Below the pieces are notes generated by a model that was not told where the DNA came from, did not search any database, and saw nothing but the letters and a program-made list of their open reading frames with translations. Positions 49,227-60,940 of a DNA stretch of 64,000 nucleotides are shown one piece after another (position 1 is the stretch's first letter; every line of letters starts with the position of its first letter). The translations under genes and the position numbers were made by a program. The stretch lies in NCBI GenBank assembly GCA_030562195.1, contig CM060202.1, forward strand, positions 32,912,599 to 32,976,598, written 5' to 3'. This DNA is from Nipponacmea schrenckii. Taxonomy: Eukaryota; Mollusca; Gastropoda; Lottiidae.

Positions 49227-51455
49227 AACCGTTAGACGGTACCAAGGCAGTGCGCGTCCCTTCTATTGCATGGGTGAAACGTTGCATTTATAATATCCAA
49301 TTCCATAATAATAACTAGACTTGTTTGTAACAATTGTGCAGCTTCCGAGATATTTAGAATGTGTTATATCTCCTGGCTGTCATTTAAAATAGAACGTAAT
49401 CACGCCTACTCAGTATAATGACTTGTTTTGATTGGTTGCGATACTTAAACTGGAAATGTCAAAATTTGTCTTGACCAAACGATAAGAAATTAACACAATT
49501 TGACTTTTTGCCCTGTTGCATTATCTTCTTAACTCTTCTTGTAACATTTATATCTGTTATCTGTTTAATTAGTGTGTAAAACAAAACGTCGAAAAAACAA
49601 ATTTGTGGTCATAAAGGGACATAACACCTTATTTGAGAATACAAATTGATCTCGGATTAAATTAACTTTCCAGATCGTTGATACTTTTAATTTGTTTATT
49701 TATTTATTTATCAATCTTAATTTAGGTGTAGTAGGAACATTAGATCCTGCAATTTGTGGCAAGTTGCCATGGTATTACATAGAGCCATCAAATTAACAGC
49801 GCGGCTTTACATCTTTAAGAGAGTATTTTATAGAGTTGCGTCCCTTATACCACTAGTCCTCTCAACTGTACATTATTTTTGCTTAAGAGAATATCATTTA
49901 AAATTCTAAAGGTTGTCATTTCCTTCCAAATATTCCATATCATACATCGCCCACAACGAGAAATGAACAATCATTCCTTTTATTTAAGATATATAATATC
50001 TTTGAATCATTTTAACTGGATTAATTTTTAATCGTAAAAAAAATCAAAATCAAAATAACAGTTCAAAAATCGGTTTCCATATATATTTCGGCAATAGATT
50101 CTATATACATGTACATCAAAATAACACAAATTGAATTATCTTCCGAGACCCTATTTCGATTTAAAGAGTTAGTATAGAAGAAATTACAAAATTTGCAAAT
50201 TTAAAACGTGCAATTTTGATCAAAAATCAAGTGTTATACACCATTGGAAAGAATGACTAGACCTGTTTGTAACAGTTCTGCAGCCTTCGGGCTATTTAGA
50301 ATTTGTTGGTCTCCTGGCTGTCATTTAAGGATGTAGATTGATTTTGCGATTATTGGGAGAGATGATTTATTCATGATTTAACACGTGACATTTGAGCTTG
50401 TTAATAGACTGGCAATCATTAAGGTTTGTGAGGTAAAAATATCTGGGCTTAACCACGCCCACAAAGTCCATTGACTTGTTTTGGAAACTTCAACTGGAAA
50501 TGTCAAAATTTGTGAATTGACCGTTTTATAGGAAAAATTCGCAATTTTTAAATGCCGATAAACCGAAGGTTTACATTTTGCTATAAAGCTTAATATGTCA
50601 TTGGATAGAACGTATCACATATGTACAGGTATAAAGATCGCCAAAGGTCAACGTCACAATATACACCTTCGAAGTTTTTATAATTTTTAATCGTAATTAA
50701 ATCAAAATCAAATTAAAAATTCAAAAATCAATTTCCATATAAATTTCGGCAATCGGTTATAGATTCTATATACATGTCCATCAAAATAACACATATTGAC
50801 TGATCCTCCGAGACCCTATTTCGATTGAAAGAAAAATACACACAGTGATGTAAAATATCTGGGTTTAACCACGCCCACAAAGTCTAATGACTTGTTTTGA
50901 TTGGTTGGGGATACTTTAACTGGAAATGTCAAAATTTGTGTCTTGACCAAAAGATAAGAAATTAACACAATCAGATTTTATGACCTGTTGCATTTATATC
51001 TGTTTAATTAGAGTGTAATTTTATTCTTAAACTTTTCGCAATTTTTATTTATACATAATGATTTATATATTGCTTGAAAGCTGGGAATTTGCACATTATA
51101 AATCTGTTCGAATTTTGTTTTTAAGTTAAATAGAACTAAATATAAAAAAAATATGAATGTTAAAATCGCTTATTTTCTACTAGGCGTATTTTCATCAGTT
51201 TTCGGTCTATAGCTAAAATAAAGATATTGTTAGAAAGGTGATAAAAATCACACCCAATAATGTCAATTAGAATGTTGCCAAGAGTCTTGTTCATGAGATA
51301 TAACCATCTGAAGATACGAGAAATATGCAAATTACCAATTTTTGGATCCCTATTAATCCATATGTTCTGTACTAAAATTAGAAATCAAGGTATCATATAA
51401 ACCTTTAGCCAATGAAGATGATTGTGCAGAAAAATAAAGGATGCATATTAGTAAG

Positions 51456-51668
51456 TTATTCCTCTTCGTTCCTTGCGGAGAATAGGGCTGCTACAGACGT
51501 TCTCCATCTCACTCTATTATGAGCTGTTCTTTTTGCTTCATTCCAGGTCTTGCCAATCCTTCCTAGCTCTTTCAGTCTTATTCTTTTCAAGCTATGTAAA
51601 GGTCGTCCTTGTCTTCTATGCCCTTGGGGATTCCAGTCCAGTGCCTCTCTGATGATGTTGTTTTGAGA
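51456..51668 (-). pseudogene. Non-LTR retrotransposon reverse transcriptase, C-terminal tail (copy in F3-d)
   Basis: Fourth copy of the 213-bp fragment, frame open, stop retained, with the last residue changed from D to E. Catalytic domains absent. Confidence 0.8.
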
Positions 51669-53288
51669 TCAAAAGGATGCATATGGTAGAGTTCAAAAGT
51701 TATGAACTTTCAGACGGAAGTCAGTTTTGAAAAACTTTGGCAGGACCTGGTCCAAAGACAAATTTGAAATCGAAAAATATGCCACTAGAGGACCTAGATA
51801 ATTATCCAAATTATATTTTAAAACAAGTCTGAAAAAATAGGATTAAAAATGGCGGACGAGTAGTATTTTTCCAATAATTTGCATATTTCAAGATGGCGAT
51901 CAAACGGTTAGGAATTTGCATAAATGGCATACATACAAAATGAAGATATTGATGGTACTAATTCTGTGGAATAAAAAAATTGCAAGTTTGTGCAAAAATT
52001 TAATCCGAAAATTCCGATTTCTGTGATTTTCTTCATTTTTTGGTCATTTTCGGACGTTTCCGGCTAATTTCGGAAAATGTTTTATCGGAATCTTTAATGA
52101 TAATTTTTTGTCTACTCATCTACCAATTTTTGTGAAAAAATAAGACGTAAATTTAAAAAAAAAACACGTGCTTTTTCATAAATCACGCACAATTAATATA
52201 GAACTAAGAACAAAATTTTCTAATATTTAAAAGCGCAATTTTGATCAAAATATAAAGTGTTATACACCATTGGAAAGAATAAATTACGCGTAATAAGGAC
52301 ATAAAAGAAATTTTGACGTATGTAAATGAGGTCACGTGACAGAGCTCTTCGAAGTTAAAAAGTGCAATTTTCAAATGGCTGTAAAACCGGAAGTTGACAT
52401 TTCACAAAAAAAATGAAGACATCAATGGATAGATCTCGACAAGGGCAACAACTTTTGTGCAGGTCACATGGTCACCGAAGGTCAAGGTCACGATATATGA
52501 ACGTTGGAAAATTAGGCACTGAGTAAAAAAAAAGAACCGGAAATGAAAGGTAAGCTAAATCGAAATTCAAAATTCGGCTTCCTAAGAATTGTTAGCAATC
52601 GATTGAAGATTGCATAGACATCAAAATTACAATTGTCCGATTAACCCCTAAGGCCCAATTTTTCACTTTACAAAAGTAAGTGGTTTAATGATGGCGACTG
52701 ATCTGTTATTTCCCGGTTCAATTTTTGTTAATTATAAAATCATTATGGGTTAATAGTAACTAATTGAAAAAAAAAAAAATTCAAATATCTTTAGAATTCC
52801 GGAAGTGAAAATTCGAAGTTTAGCGGCGTATGACGCCGAAACCGGAAGTGATGTCGACTTTTTGAAAACAGATTTTTCTTGACAAGAAAAATGTTTATCT
52901 AACTGCAAATTTTGATTTCGATCTAATCAAAATTGCAAAAGTTAGAAAAAGTGTTAAATTTTAAAATGAAAAAGTCAGCAACAAAAGTAAAAATTTCAAA
53001 ATTTTTAAACTGCTATTATGTAAATCTAAGTTATAAGTAGTAAATAAAAAAAGTCCGAACCAGATTGGATAAAATAACGAGCCGTGAGTTAGTAAACAAA
53101 AATAAAATTTGTGACGTTCTACGTCATTTCCGGTAGAACAAAAATGCGTCATTTTACATTTAAACAACAACGAGCACAAGATTACGTTACAATATCACGC
53201 TAGATTGTGTAAGACATTTGCAGTTATGGCTGGGGAGCGTGACCAGAAAGAGACAAAAAAAAAAAAAAATAGTCATTTCGAAAACAAA

Positions 53289-53367
53289 GCAGTGCGTTCG
53301 AAGAACGCACTGCAAAAAAAAAAAAACATTTCGAAAACAAAGCAGTGCGTTCGAATGAACGCACTGC
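53289..53367 (+). repeat. Two tandem terminal hairpins at the F3-d 3' end
   Basis: GCAGTGCGTTC-type hairpins at 53289-53313 (loop 3 nt) and 53342-53367 (loop 4 nt) with an A-tract and 'catttcgaaaacaaa' between them. Confidence 0.85.
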
Positions 53368-53373
53368 AACTAG

Positions 53374-54025
53374 AGCCACACGTGGCACAGAGTGGGACTT
53401 TGCTAACGTTGCAAAATTGCAATAAACAGGCCGAAACATCTGATTTTCTGGGAGAAACTGGCCAAAGCAACGAGGTATCTGTGTGCAAAGAATTTTTTGG
53501 AAAAACGTTATTTCCTACAGATGTAAAGCGCTGACCGATATAACTGGTAAATTGGAAGTTTACCCGTATGTGCCACGCCCATCTAATTTACTTTTGCGTA
53601 AATCTAATCTCATACAAAATATATATTCATGGTTCAAATTTGAAGCTTGTACATCTAATAGATCACGAGATATACACAAATACGTTTCAAAAAAGCAAAA
53701 TGTCTTTTAATTTTTAAAAATCCAAAAATTAAATTTTCATTTTAAAAACTTTTGTTGTGCATCGCTGGAAAGAGGACAAAAGGCGCCTTCGGAATGTGAA
53801 AAAAATAACCCTCTAAATTAATTAGGTCACGCTCTAGAGCAGTCCAACGTTGCAAATTTTGCTGCTTTCGAGCAGCTATAAAACCGGAAATAGACGTCAG
53901 AAGTCTAATGCCAAATTGTCAACTGATAGCTTAAGTCAGTGACCAATGACCTTGTAAAGGTCAAGGTCACCAAAGGTCAAAGTAACTAGAAATAAGCCCC
54001 CAAACTAAAAAAAAACTGATTTTTT
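53374..54025 (+). mobile_element. F2 element copy c (3' part lost in gap)
   Basis: Five-prime part of F2 starting AGCCACACGTGGC with GGGACTTTGC. It is very similar to the 5' part of the reverse copy b, so F3 followed by F2 occurs twice, once per strand. It stops at the gap within 'aaaaaactgattttt'. Confidence 0.85.
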
Positions 54026-54525
54026 NNNNNNNNNNNNNNNNNNNNNNNNNNNNNNNNNNNNNNNNNNNNNNNNNNNNNNNNNNNNNNNNNNNNNNNNNNN
54101 NNNNNNNNNNNNNNNNNNNNNNNNNNNNNNNNNNNNNNNNNNNNNNNNNNNNNNNNNNNNNNNNNNNNNNNNNNNNNNNNNNNNNNNNNNNNNNNNNNNN
54201 NNNNNNNNNNNNNNNNNNNNNNNNNNNNNNNNNNNNNNNNNNNNNNNNNNNNNNNNNNNNNNNNNNNNNNNNNNNNNNNNNNNNNNNNNNNNNNNNNNNN
54301 NNNNNNNNNNNNNNNNNNNNNNNNNNNNNNNNNNNNNNNNNNNNNNNNNNNNNNNNNNNNNNNNNNNNNNNNNNNNNNNNNNNNNNNNNNNNNNNNNNNN
54401 NNNNNNNNNNNNNNNNNNNNNNNNNNNNNNNNNNNNNNNNNNNNNNNNNNNNNNNNNNNNNNNNNNNNNNNNNNNNNNNNNNNNNNNNNNNNNNNNNNNN
54501 NNNNNNNNNNNNNNNNNNNNNNNNN
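54026..54525. other. Assembly gap, 500 N
   Basis: Placeholder between the element array and the gene-bearing contig; the true border of the array is not visible. Confidence 0.98.
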
Positions 54526-55256
54526 ATTTGAAAAGGACATAATTAGAACTTTCTAAAAATCTAGGTTAAAAGTTGGCACATTCATATTAAAGGGTTCCAA
54601 CCTCACTCTAGAATATACAAATATCGTATTTTTAGTCTGCATTTATAGACATTTTCGCGCTCACCTAAAAAATAGAAAGCTGAATTTATTAAAGGCTTTG
54701 GGTTTTTATTTTACCCAGGTAGAAACTCATTTAGTTTTTAGTTTTTATTTTGAGTTTTCACCCTGGTGAAATTATCCATTGATTATTGGTTATTATTGTA
54801 TTTAAATGTACATTGTAAATCCATATGGCACTTTAATTTGTTCACGATTTTTCTTTTAATTATATAACTTTCCATATTGTACATTTATTGTGAATTATTG
54901 TATTGTAAAATATAAACGTAGTAATAATTATGAGTTATGTGAGCCTGGTTTATTGTCCAAGTCATTAGATCACCTCTACTTTCTATTCATCTAAGATTTA
55001 GCATTTTCATTTTCATAAATGGAAATAAGGGAACCTTTCTTTAATCCAAATTCCTGTGCTGTGAGTATGAACACAATGTATAGCTGTCACTCCGCCGTAT
55101 TCGGTCCATTGGTGGGCATTATGTCGATGTGACTCCGCCTAGTTTGACAGCTGAATTACCTTTGAGTCAAGACACGTGGCAATCTTAGAAGTATCCAAAA
55201 GCTCGTAGATGGAAGGTGCAAGTCATTAAATGTTTTGAAAAAGTACAATTATTACG
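54526..55256 (+). promoter_or_regulatory. Upstream region of the candidate gene
   Basis: AT-rich single-copy sequence with no convincing exon or repeat. The only GC-richer patch is about 55085-55200 ('actccgccgtattcgg', 'gtgactccgcctag', 'acacgtgg'), a plausible promoter or 5' UTR location. No TATA box or start site can be assigned. Confidence 0.25.
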
Positions 55257-55277
55257 ATGTCCGATTCAACATCTAAA
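55257..55277 (+). CDS. Candidate gene, exon 1 (start)
   Basis: ATG with a purine at -3 and an in-frame stop upstream at 55236. Seven codons (MSDSTSK) run to a strong donor GTAAGT at 55278. The exon is tiny, so the call rests on the start context, the donor and phase-0 compatibility with the next exons. The product is not recognised. An alternative is that the true first exon lies elsewhere. Confidence 0.5.
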
Positions 55278-56008
55278 GTAAGTATAATAATATAAACAAT
55301 TTATTTCACTCAAAGTATTTTCAAAACCTATAAACGCTCGGGCGAATTTAACTTATTCAGTTGTTCAGTAATTTATCTTACTTCATTATTTGATATATCC
55401 TTTGATAACACGTCTTACTAACTTTAAGAACAACTATAAAAAACGAATTTAAGGAAAATTTGGAAAGACAGATGCTTGTATAATTCGCTTCTTTTTGCCT
55501 ATGAACATCATATTCATCAATAATAAGTCATGTTAAGTTTATTGTTCATTTATCTAGTGTACCCGCACTATATCAATATATCATGTCATTCCTGATATCT
55601 TGAGTAATCCAAACAAGCCTTTTCCCCGAATATTACTTATTGTCCAAATAAGAATAATATTACTATGACACGTTCAATATCGGCCCTGAGGCTTTTATAT
55701 AAGATTTGTATCGAAACATTGTAACAATTTGAAAAGTTTTCCGTCGTTAAATTCAAATACTAATATCATTCATGTTCAATAATCCCTTTGATGTCATTTC
55801 ATATTAAATTGTGTACTTGGTAAGTCGTCTCAAGGACATGTTTTGGAATTACGTTAACGTTTAGTAAATCATTAATCTGATTTTCAGCGACATCAACATT
55901 TTCAGTGTTTTTCTACTCTTCAAATATGTTATGTCATTTTCCAATAAAAATATACTATGTTAAGATTATTTTAATATAATATGTAAATGACAGATATTTT
56001 ATTTTTAG

Positions 56009-56086
56009 ATTTCGAAAGGTAGACATGGAAACTTTTTAAAAAGCAATGATGATTCTAAATTTTTAAACAAGATGAAAGATAACTGG
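56009..56086 (+). CDS. Candidate gene, exon 2
   Basis: Seventy-eight bases (26 codons, residues 8-33) between the acceptor 'atttttag' and the donor GTAAGT at 56087. Both borders are in phase 0. The peptide is basic and polar (begins ISKGRHGN, ends NKMKDNW) with no recognised domain. Intron 1 is 731 bp. Confidence 0.55.
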
Positions 56087-56119
56087 GTAAGTGTAAGGCA
56101 TTTTATAGGACATTTCATG

Positions 56120-56185
56120 CGCCGATATGGAAATGTGGGCGTTTATGGCCGTCACCCTGTCGGTCCGTCAACATTTCTTATGAAC
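56120..56185 (+). repeat. Degenerate 5' end of a pearl-like element in intron 2
   Basis: 'catgcgccgatatggaaatg', 'gtgggcgtttatggccgtca' and 'cggtccgtcaac' resemble the 5' end at 35791 (inverted repeat, 'cgtatattgtcgtcacc', CCGT units) with many changes. No matching 3' end was found nearby. Confidence 0.4.
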
Positions 56186-56437
56186 ACCATTTGAAACTAA
56201 GGATCTTTGGTGTGGTCATTTATTTTGATGAAATCAAGCTCGAATTTCACGCTTTTTCGATGAAGTTTATTTGAGTTATTGTCATTGACTTCTTAAAAAT
56301 GTTTCAATATAAGTTTGTCAACACAATAGGTCTGTTTTCGAACCACAAAAAAATGAAAAATATCTATGGTGTACCCCGTCATTTTCAAAGTAGTTGAAAC
56401 AATGTAGAACTTCCCGAAATTCTGGAACCAATTTCTG

Positions 56438-56686
56438 GCTGAAATGAGTATTTCAATGATTGCCAGTTTCCTGGTTCCGTGATTCAAAAAGCTACCATTC
56501 GTGCCAAAGTTTGTTGGAGAATCAGTTAAAACTACCTTGAAAAATAAGCTAGCTAAGATCGAAAATGATGAGAACGTTCCAGTCCAGGATGTACCTTAAG
56601 CTTCAGACGAGCCGCCGAAGAAGAAATCTTTCACGGAGGAGCTATTTGGCGCAGAAACGGATACGTCGGAGAAAATGAACTGTTAG
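56438..56686 (+). pseudogene. hAT-superfamily transposase fragment (degenerate)
   Basis: One frame of 83 codons with two internal stops, TGA at 56480 and TAA at 56597, ending TAG at 56684. It reads IASFLVP, stop, FKKLPFVPKF, which matches the hAT/ZBED 'LDPRFKxLPF' motif with the arginine codon decayed to TGA. Later come KNKLAKIE and SDEPPKKKSFTEELFG, matching the basic 'PPKKK..LxxLfG' linker before the hAT dimerisation region. The N-terminal catalytic part and the C-terminal dimerisation domain are missing. It lies in intron 2 of the candidate gene. Confidence 0.7.
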
Positions 56687-56694
56687 AGTATGAT

Positions 56695-57130
56695 CGCACC
56701 CCCCCCCCCACACACACACATTTACCGAACTCGTTGGTAAAACGCGGAATCGGTCTGTAAAAAGGGGTCATGGATGGAAACGTCGGTAATACGCGGAATC
56801 GATCGATTTAACCAAATAATTTTTTCCTAAAAAGTCAAAACCTTATGTTGGTTATGATCGGTCGATAAAAGACGGTAGAAGTTCATAGATGGAGCCGTCC
56901 GTAAAACCGATTTGTTAACCGAGTGAAAACCTTGTGTCTGTTAAGATGATATCGGTAAACCGTTCGTCTACATTAAAGTGATTTTTACTAAACTTGTCGG
57001 TAAAACGCGGAATCGGACGATAATAGACAGTCATGGAAGGGGAATGGAGCCTTCGGTAAAACCAATTGGCTGACCGAAAGAGTGGAAACCTTGTGTCAGT
57101 TCGAATAGGTCGAAATAGGACATAGAAAAC
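56695..57130 (+). repeat. Imperfect tandem repeat with C-tract and CA microsatellite
   Basis: A poly(C)-(CA)n start (56699-56720) is followed by recurring 'ggtaaaacgcggaatcgg' blocks (about 56733 and 56999; a related 'ggtaatacgcggaatcg' near 56785) and paired 'gaaaaccttgtgtc-gtt' / 'gtggaaaccttgtgtcagtt' blocks about 170 bp apart. Probably the remains of another element; family not recognised. Another C-tract is at about 57457-57469. Confidence 0.6.
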
Positions 57131-57776
57131 ATATGGTTTTCCGATGAAAAGTGATAATTTGGACCAGTGAAAAAGACTTCCAAAATCGCGTCAGATGTAT
57201 TTTCCGGGTTTCCTAGTTTGTAAAATTACCGGGGAAGAACCCCCGAACCCCCGCCACTGCAAGGGCCAAATACGAAGGCCTTGGAAAAGTCACCTGTCAG
57301 TCCCCCCCTCTCAGGCATATTCTAGATACACCCCTGATTGATATGGTTTTCAAAGGTTTAGGATTTGCTATAACGATGGATTTCGTTCGTGTATAATGTA
57401 TATACTTAATAGTGCGAGTAAGTTATTTTTGACGCGTTCGTCGGTAAAACTTTACACCCCCCCCCCCCCAGTAAAAATGGTCACGCTACGCCCCTGTTCC
57501 TCGTAAAGACTTCTTTTCGGCCTACGGGCTTGTTTACCAACAGTGTCGGATGTTCTTTCTGAAGGAAACCGCTAAAGCAATCATATTACTTCAAGAAAAC
57601 AGCGAGGAAAATTGAATATTGCGATGTAAATTAGAATGAAACATAATGCCGTTTAAACGGTAATTTTTTAAGTTAATTTTTTGTCTAATTAACGGACTTT
57701 ATCAAAGATTTCATAAACGGACTTTATAAATCATTAATTGACAACTATGTCAAATCATAAGTCTCCTTAGCTCTTA

Positions 57777-57880
57777 AGCATTCCAGAAGGCAAAATTCTT
57801 GACCGATTTTGACGAAAGACACTGAACATGGTTTTTATCGCCCAAGGATGAGCCCTATCGAGAGTAATATAGGCCTAACC
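57777..57880 (+). repeat. Solitary ~160-bp-type monomer remnant
   Basis: 'aattcttgaccgattttgac' and 'cccaaggatgagccctat' are monomer blocks of the array at 35888-37720, here as one broken copy just upstream of exon 3. Confidence 0.6.
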
Positions 57881-57915
57881 GTTGCTATTTAATTTATATT
57901 AATTCATTATTTTAG

Positions 57916-57960
57916 GTCTCTCAACCGAAATGGAGGACAATGGCGAAGACTTTGAAAAAG
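57916..57960 (+). CDS. Candidate gene, exon 3
   Basis: Forty-five bases (15 codons, residues 34-48, VSQPKWRTMAKTLKK) between the acceptor 'attattttag' and the donor GTATTC at 57961, phase 0 at both ends. The peptide continues the basic, W-containing character of exon 4. The exon is small and the donor weaker than those of exons 1 and 2. Confidence 0.5.
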
Positions 57961-58239
57961 GTATTCTTTTTTATTACCTGTAATTTTTTTATATTTTGTA
58001 TGTACCACATACAATTAGCTAAAATGTATTTAAAAATCGGCTCATTTAATGCTAAACTTCAAGTTGATCAAGACCAACTTTAACTTTTAATTCTTTTTGT
58101 AAATCAGAAGAAATTCCTTTTGTTACTCTTTCATGTTGAAATATGCAAGATTATTTCGACGATTTAGATGATATTGGTGAAATTAACCGTGTTATTCCCA
58201 TCAGTAGACATGTCAGGGATCGCCTGTACACCTTCACAT

Positions 58240-59938
58240 GGTTTTCAGCGAGTTTTGTCAAAAATGAATGTTTAGAGTGTTCACAAGCCAAAAGTTGAAA
58301 GCGTTTTTGAAAACAGGCGCAATAACTGACACTAAATATTTTTCGATTTTCAATAGGGTTCATCCTTGGGGAAAACAAATATTCAAGCCAAGTTTCATCA
58401 AAATCCATTAAGAATTGTTCTTTCTAGAGTGTTTACAAGCTAAAATTGAACGCGTTTTCAAGAACAAGAGCAGTAACTCATACTAAAAAAAATTTCGATT
58501 TCGCTGATTTTCAATAGGGTTCATCCTTGAGTTATAACACACTCTCACACCAAGTTTCATCGAAATCCGTCAAGAATTGTGCCATGTAGAGTGTTTACGA
58601 GACAAAAATCGAACGCGTTCAAAAGAACAAGGGCAATAATTCATATTAGATATATAGAAACCATGTTGTTGGGATTTTGCCTATTCCATCAAAATATCTG
58701 CCCTTCCCCCACCATCACTGTGGACTGTACAAAAATTGGCCATTTTTCAAAACATTACAGGCACCATATTTATCTCAAAATCTCACATTCCAATGAATAA
58801 AGAGTACCAAGAGTTTGATAAAAAAAAAATTCGCTTTTTATCATAAAATTGGAATTTATAATATGATTCTTTACTTTGTACACAGCCACTGGCCGGCCAT
58901 AAAAATTGGCCAGACAAATAGGGCGGAGCCCCGACTCAAATTGAACAGCGCCACTTGTCATAATGATATCGTTCTCATGAAATGCGAGAAATATTTTTCA
59001 ACATTTGTTCGGTAAACTTCATTCGGCGTTATGAAGTGGGCATTATTAGTTCGGCTTGATCGTTAATTTTTTCAGTAATATTCTTTATTCGAATGATAAA
59101 TCCTTTACAACAAATTATGAATTTAGCGAACCAATGTCAAATTAAGCGAACACATGTTTATTTTACTGTACTAATCTTTGACACCGAATAATTCATTAAG
59201 AATGATTAATTTTGGCAGGGATTGTCTTTATATTTGTCAACATTGGTCATGAATTGTACCTTCTAGGGTGTTTATTAGCCAAAAAGTTAAACGCGTCTCA
59301 AACACAAGGGCAATAACTGACACTTAATATATTTCGATTTATTTGATTTTCAATAAGGTTCATCCTTGGGTAAAAATAATTACTTAAGCCAAGTTTTATC
59401 AAATCCATTAAGAATTGTTTTTTCTAGAGTGTTTACAAGCTAAAACTGAACGCGTTTTCAAAAACAAGGGCAATTACTGATACTAAATATTTTTCGGTTT
59501 AACTGAATTTCTAATGGGTTTACCCTTAGGTGATTTCAAATACTCATGCCAAGTTACGTCAAAATCACTCAAGAATTGTGACTTGTTTACAAGGCAAAAA
59601 TCCAACACATTTTATAGAACACGGGCAATAATTCGTATCAAATATATTTCGATATTTTCTATTTTCAAAAGGGATCATCCTTGGGTGATATTAAACAATT
59701 TCAACAAGTTTTGTCAAAATCGGTCAATAACTGTGCTTTGTAGAGTGTTTTAAAGCCAAAAATTGAACGCGTTTTCAAAAACAAGGGCAATAACTGATAT
59801 TATTTTTTTTTTCGATTTTACTGGTTTTCTTCATCCTTGGGTGATAACAAATACTCAAGCCAAGTTTCATCAAAATCCATTAAGAATTGTTCTCTCAAGA
59901 GTGTTTACAAGCTAAAATTGAACGCGTTTTCAAGAACA
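58240..59938 (-). repeat. ~160-bp monomer array, reverse orientation, interrupted
   Basis: Reverse complement of the monomers at 35888-37720, in the same order. Diagnostic diverged monomers match one by one (for example 'tgtttagagtgttcacaagc' at 58269 against the last monomer at about 37640). It has about two monomers fewer, and an unrelated ~575-bp block (about 58662-59237) replaces the middle of one monomer. It lies in intron 3. Confidence 0.75.
58662..59237. other. Unrelated block inside the monomer array
   Basis: Breaks monomer homology after 'attcatattagatatat' and resumes at 'gtcaacattggtcatgaatt'. It contains 'aaaattggccatttttc', 'aaaaattggccagacaaata' and 'gggcggagccccg', reminiscent of mobile-element debris. 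No coding sequence recognised. Confidence 0.5.
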
Positions 59939-59971
59939 GTGGGCGTATATTACCTTGCCTGGCAAGCTATC
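59939..59971 (+). repeat. Pearl-like 3' terminus
   Basis: GTGGGCGTATATTACC, hairpin CTTGCC-T-GGCAAG and CTATC, matching the 3' end at 37933-37964. It sits exactly where the array switches from reverse to forward monomers. Confidence 0.8.
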
Positions 59972-60672
59972 TTGATGAAACTTGGTGTGAGAGTGTGCTA
60001 TAACTCAAGGACGAAATCGAAAAATATTTAGTATGAGTTATTGGCCTTGAATGTATTTGATTTCTGCCTCGTAAACACTCTACATGGCCCAATTCTTGAC
60101 CGATTTTGATGAAATATATTTGATACGAATTATTGACCTTGCTTTATAAAATGTGTTCGATTTTCTCCTTGTAAACACTCTACAAGTCACAATTTTCGAG
60201 CAATTTTGACGTAACTTGGCATGAGTATTTGTAATCACCTAATGATGAACCCTATTGAAAAATATTTAGTATTAGTTATTGCCTTTTTTCGGAAAACTCG
60301 TCCAAATTTTTACCTTGTAAACCCTCTAGAAGGCACAATGATTTACAGAATTTGACAAAATTTGCTGAAATTGTTAATTATCACTCATGGATGAACCCTA
60401 TTGAAAACAAGAAATATAACATAATATTTGATTGACCTTGTTCTTTCAAATGGTTTGGCTCACAAACACTCTATTTCTTGACTGATTTAAACGGAACTTG
60501 GCATGAGTATGTGGAATCACCTAAGGATGAACCCTATTGAAAATCAGATAAATCTTAAAATGTTTAATATCAATTATTGCTCTGTTTTTGAAAAGAAGTG
60601 TATGTATATTTTATTTTTTATTCAAAATCAATGCTGCCAGTGGGCGTATATTACCTTGCCTGGCAAGCTATC
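59972..60672 (+). mobile_element. Forward-oriented pearl-like 3' portion
   Basis: About four degenerate forward monomers followed by the 3' region 'atgctgccagtgggcgtata', the CTTGCC-T-GGCAAG hairpin and CTATC at 60668-60672. With the reverse array to its left it forms a head-to-head arrangement in intron 3. Its 5' end is missing. Confidence 0.7.
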
Positions 60673-60940
60673 TTAATGTTTGTTTTCAATGGAGAAAACT
60701 TCGAAGTTCTATTTATTGAACATGCAATATTATTTTTTCATCTGACATATGAGCTTTACACCTGTTTTTATTCACTTTTTAAAGAAAATTTATGCTGACT
60801 ATCTTCTTGGCTATTCTAACAGGTGAACATTTCTGATTGATATTAAGTTTAAAATTATTTTTAAGTTTATTTAATTTGATTATAAATTTTGCATGTGCAT
60901 GACACGATAATCATTATTGACATTTTGAAAAATCATTTTT

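Larger units (their letters stand above)
49227..53373 (+). mobile_element. F3 element copy d, full length
   Basis: Complete + F3 of 4147 bp and the best reference copy on this strand. It has the 5' palindrome ACCGT/ACGGT, RT tail, E-box GTCACGTGAC (about 52332-52341) and AGGTCA cluster. The 3' end carries two hairpins (53289-53313 and 53342-53367) before CAACTAG, and the next element is F2. Confidence 0.85.
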
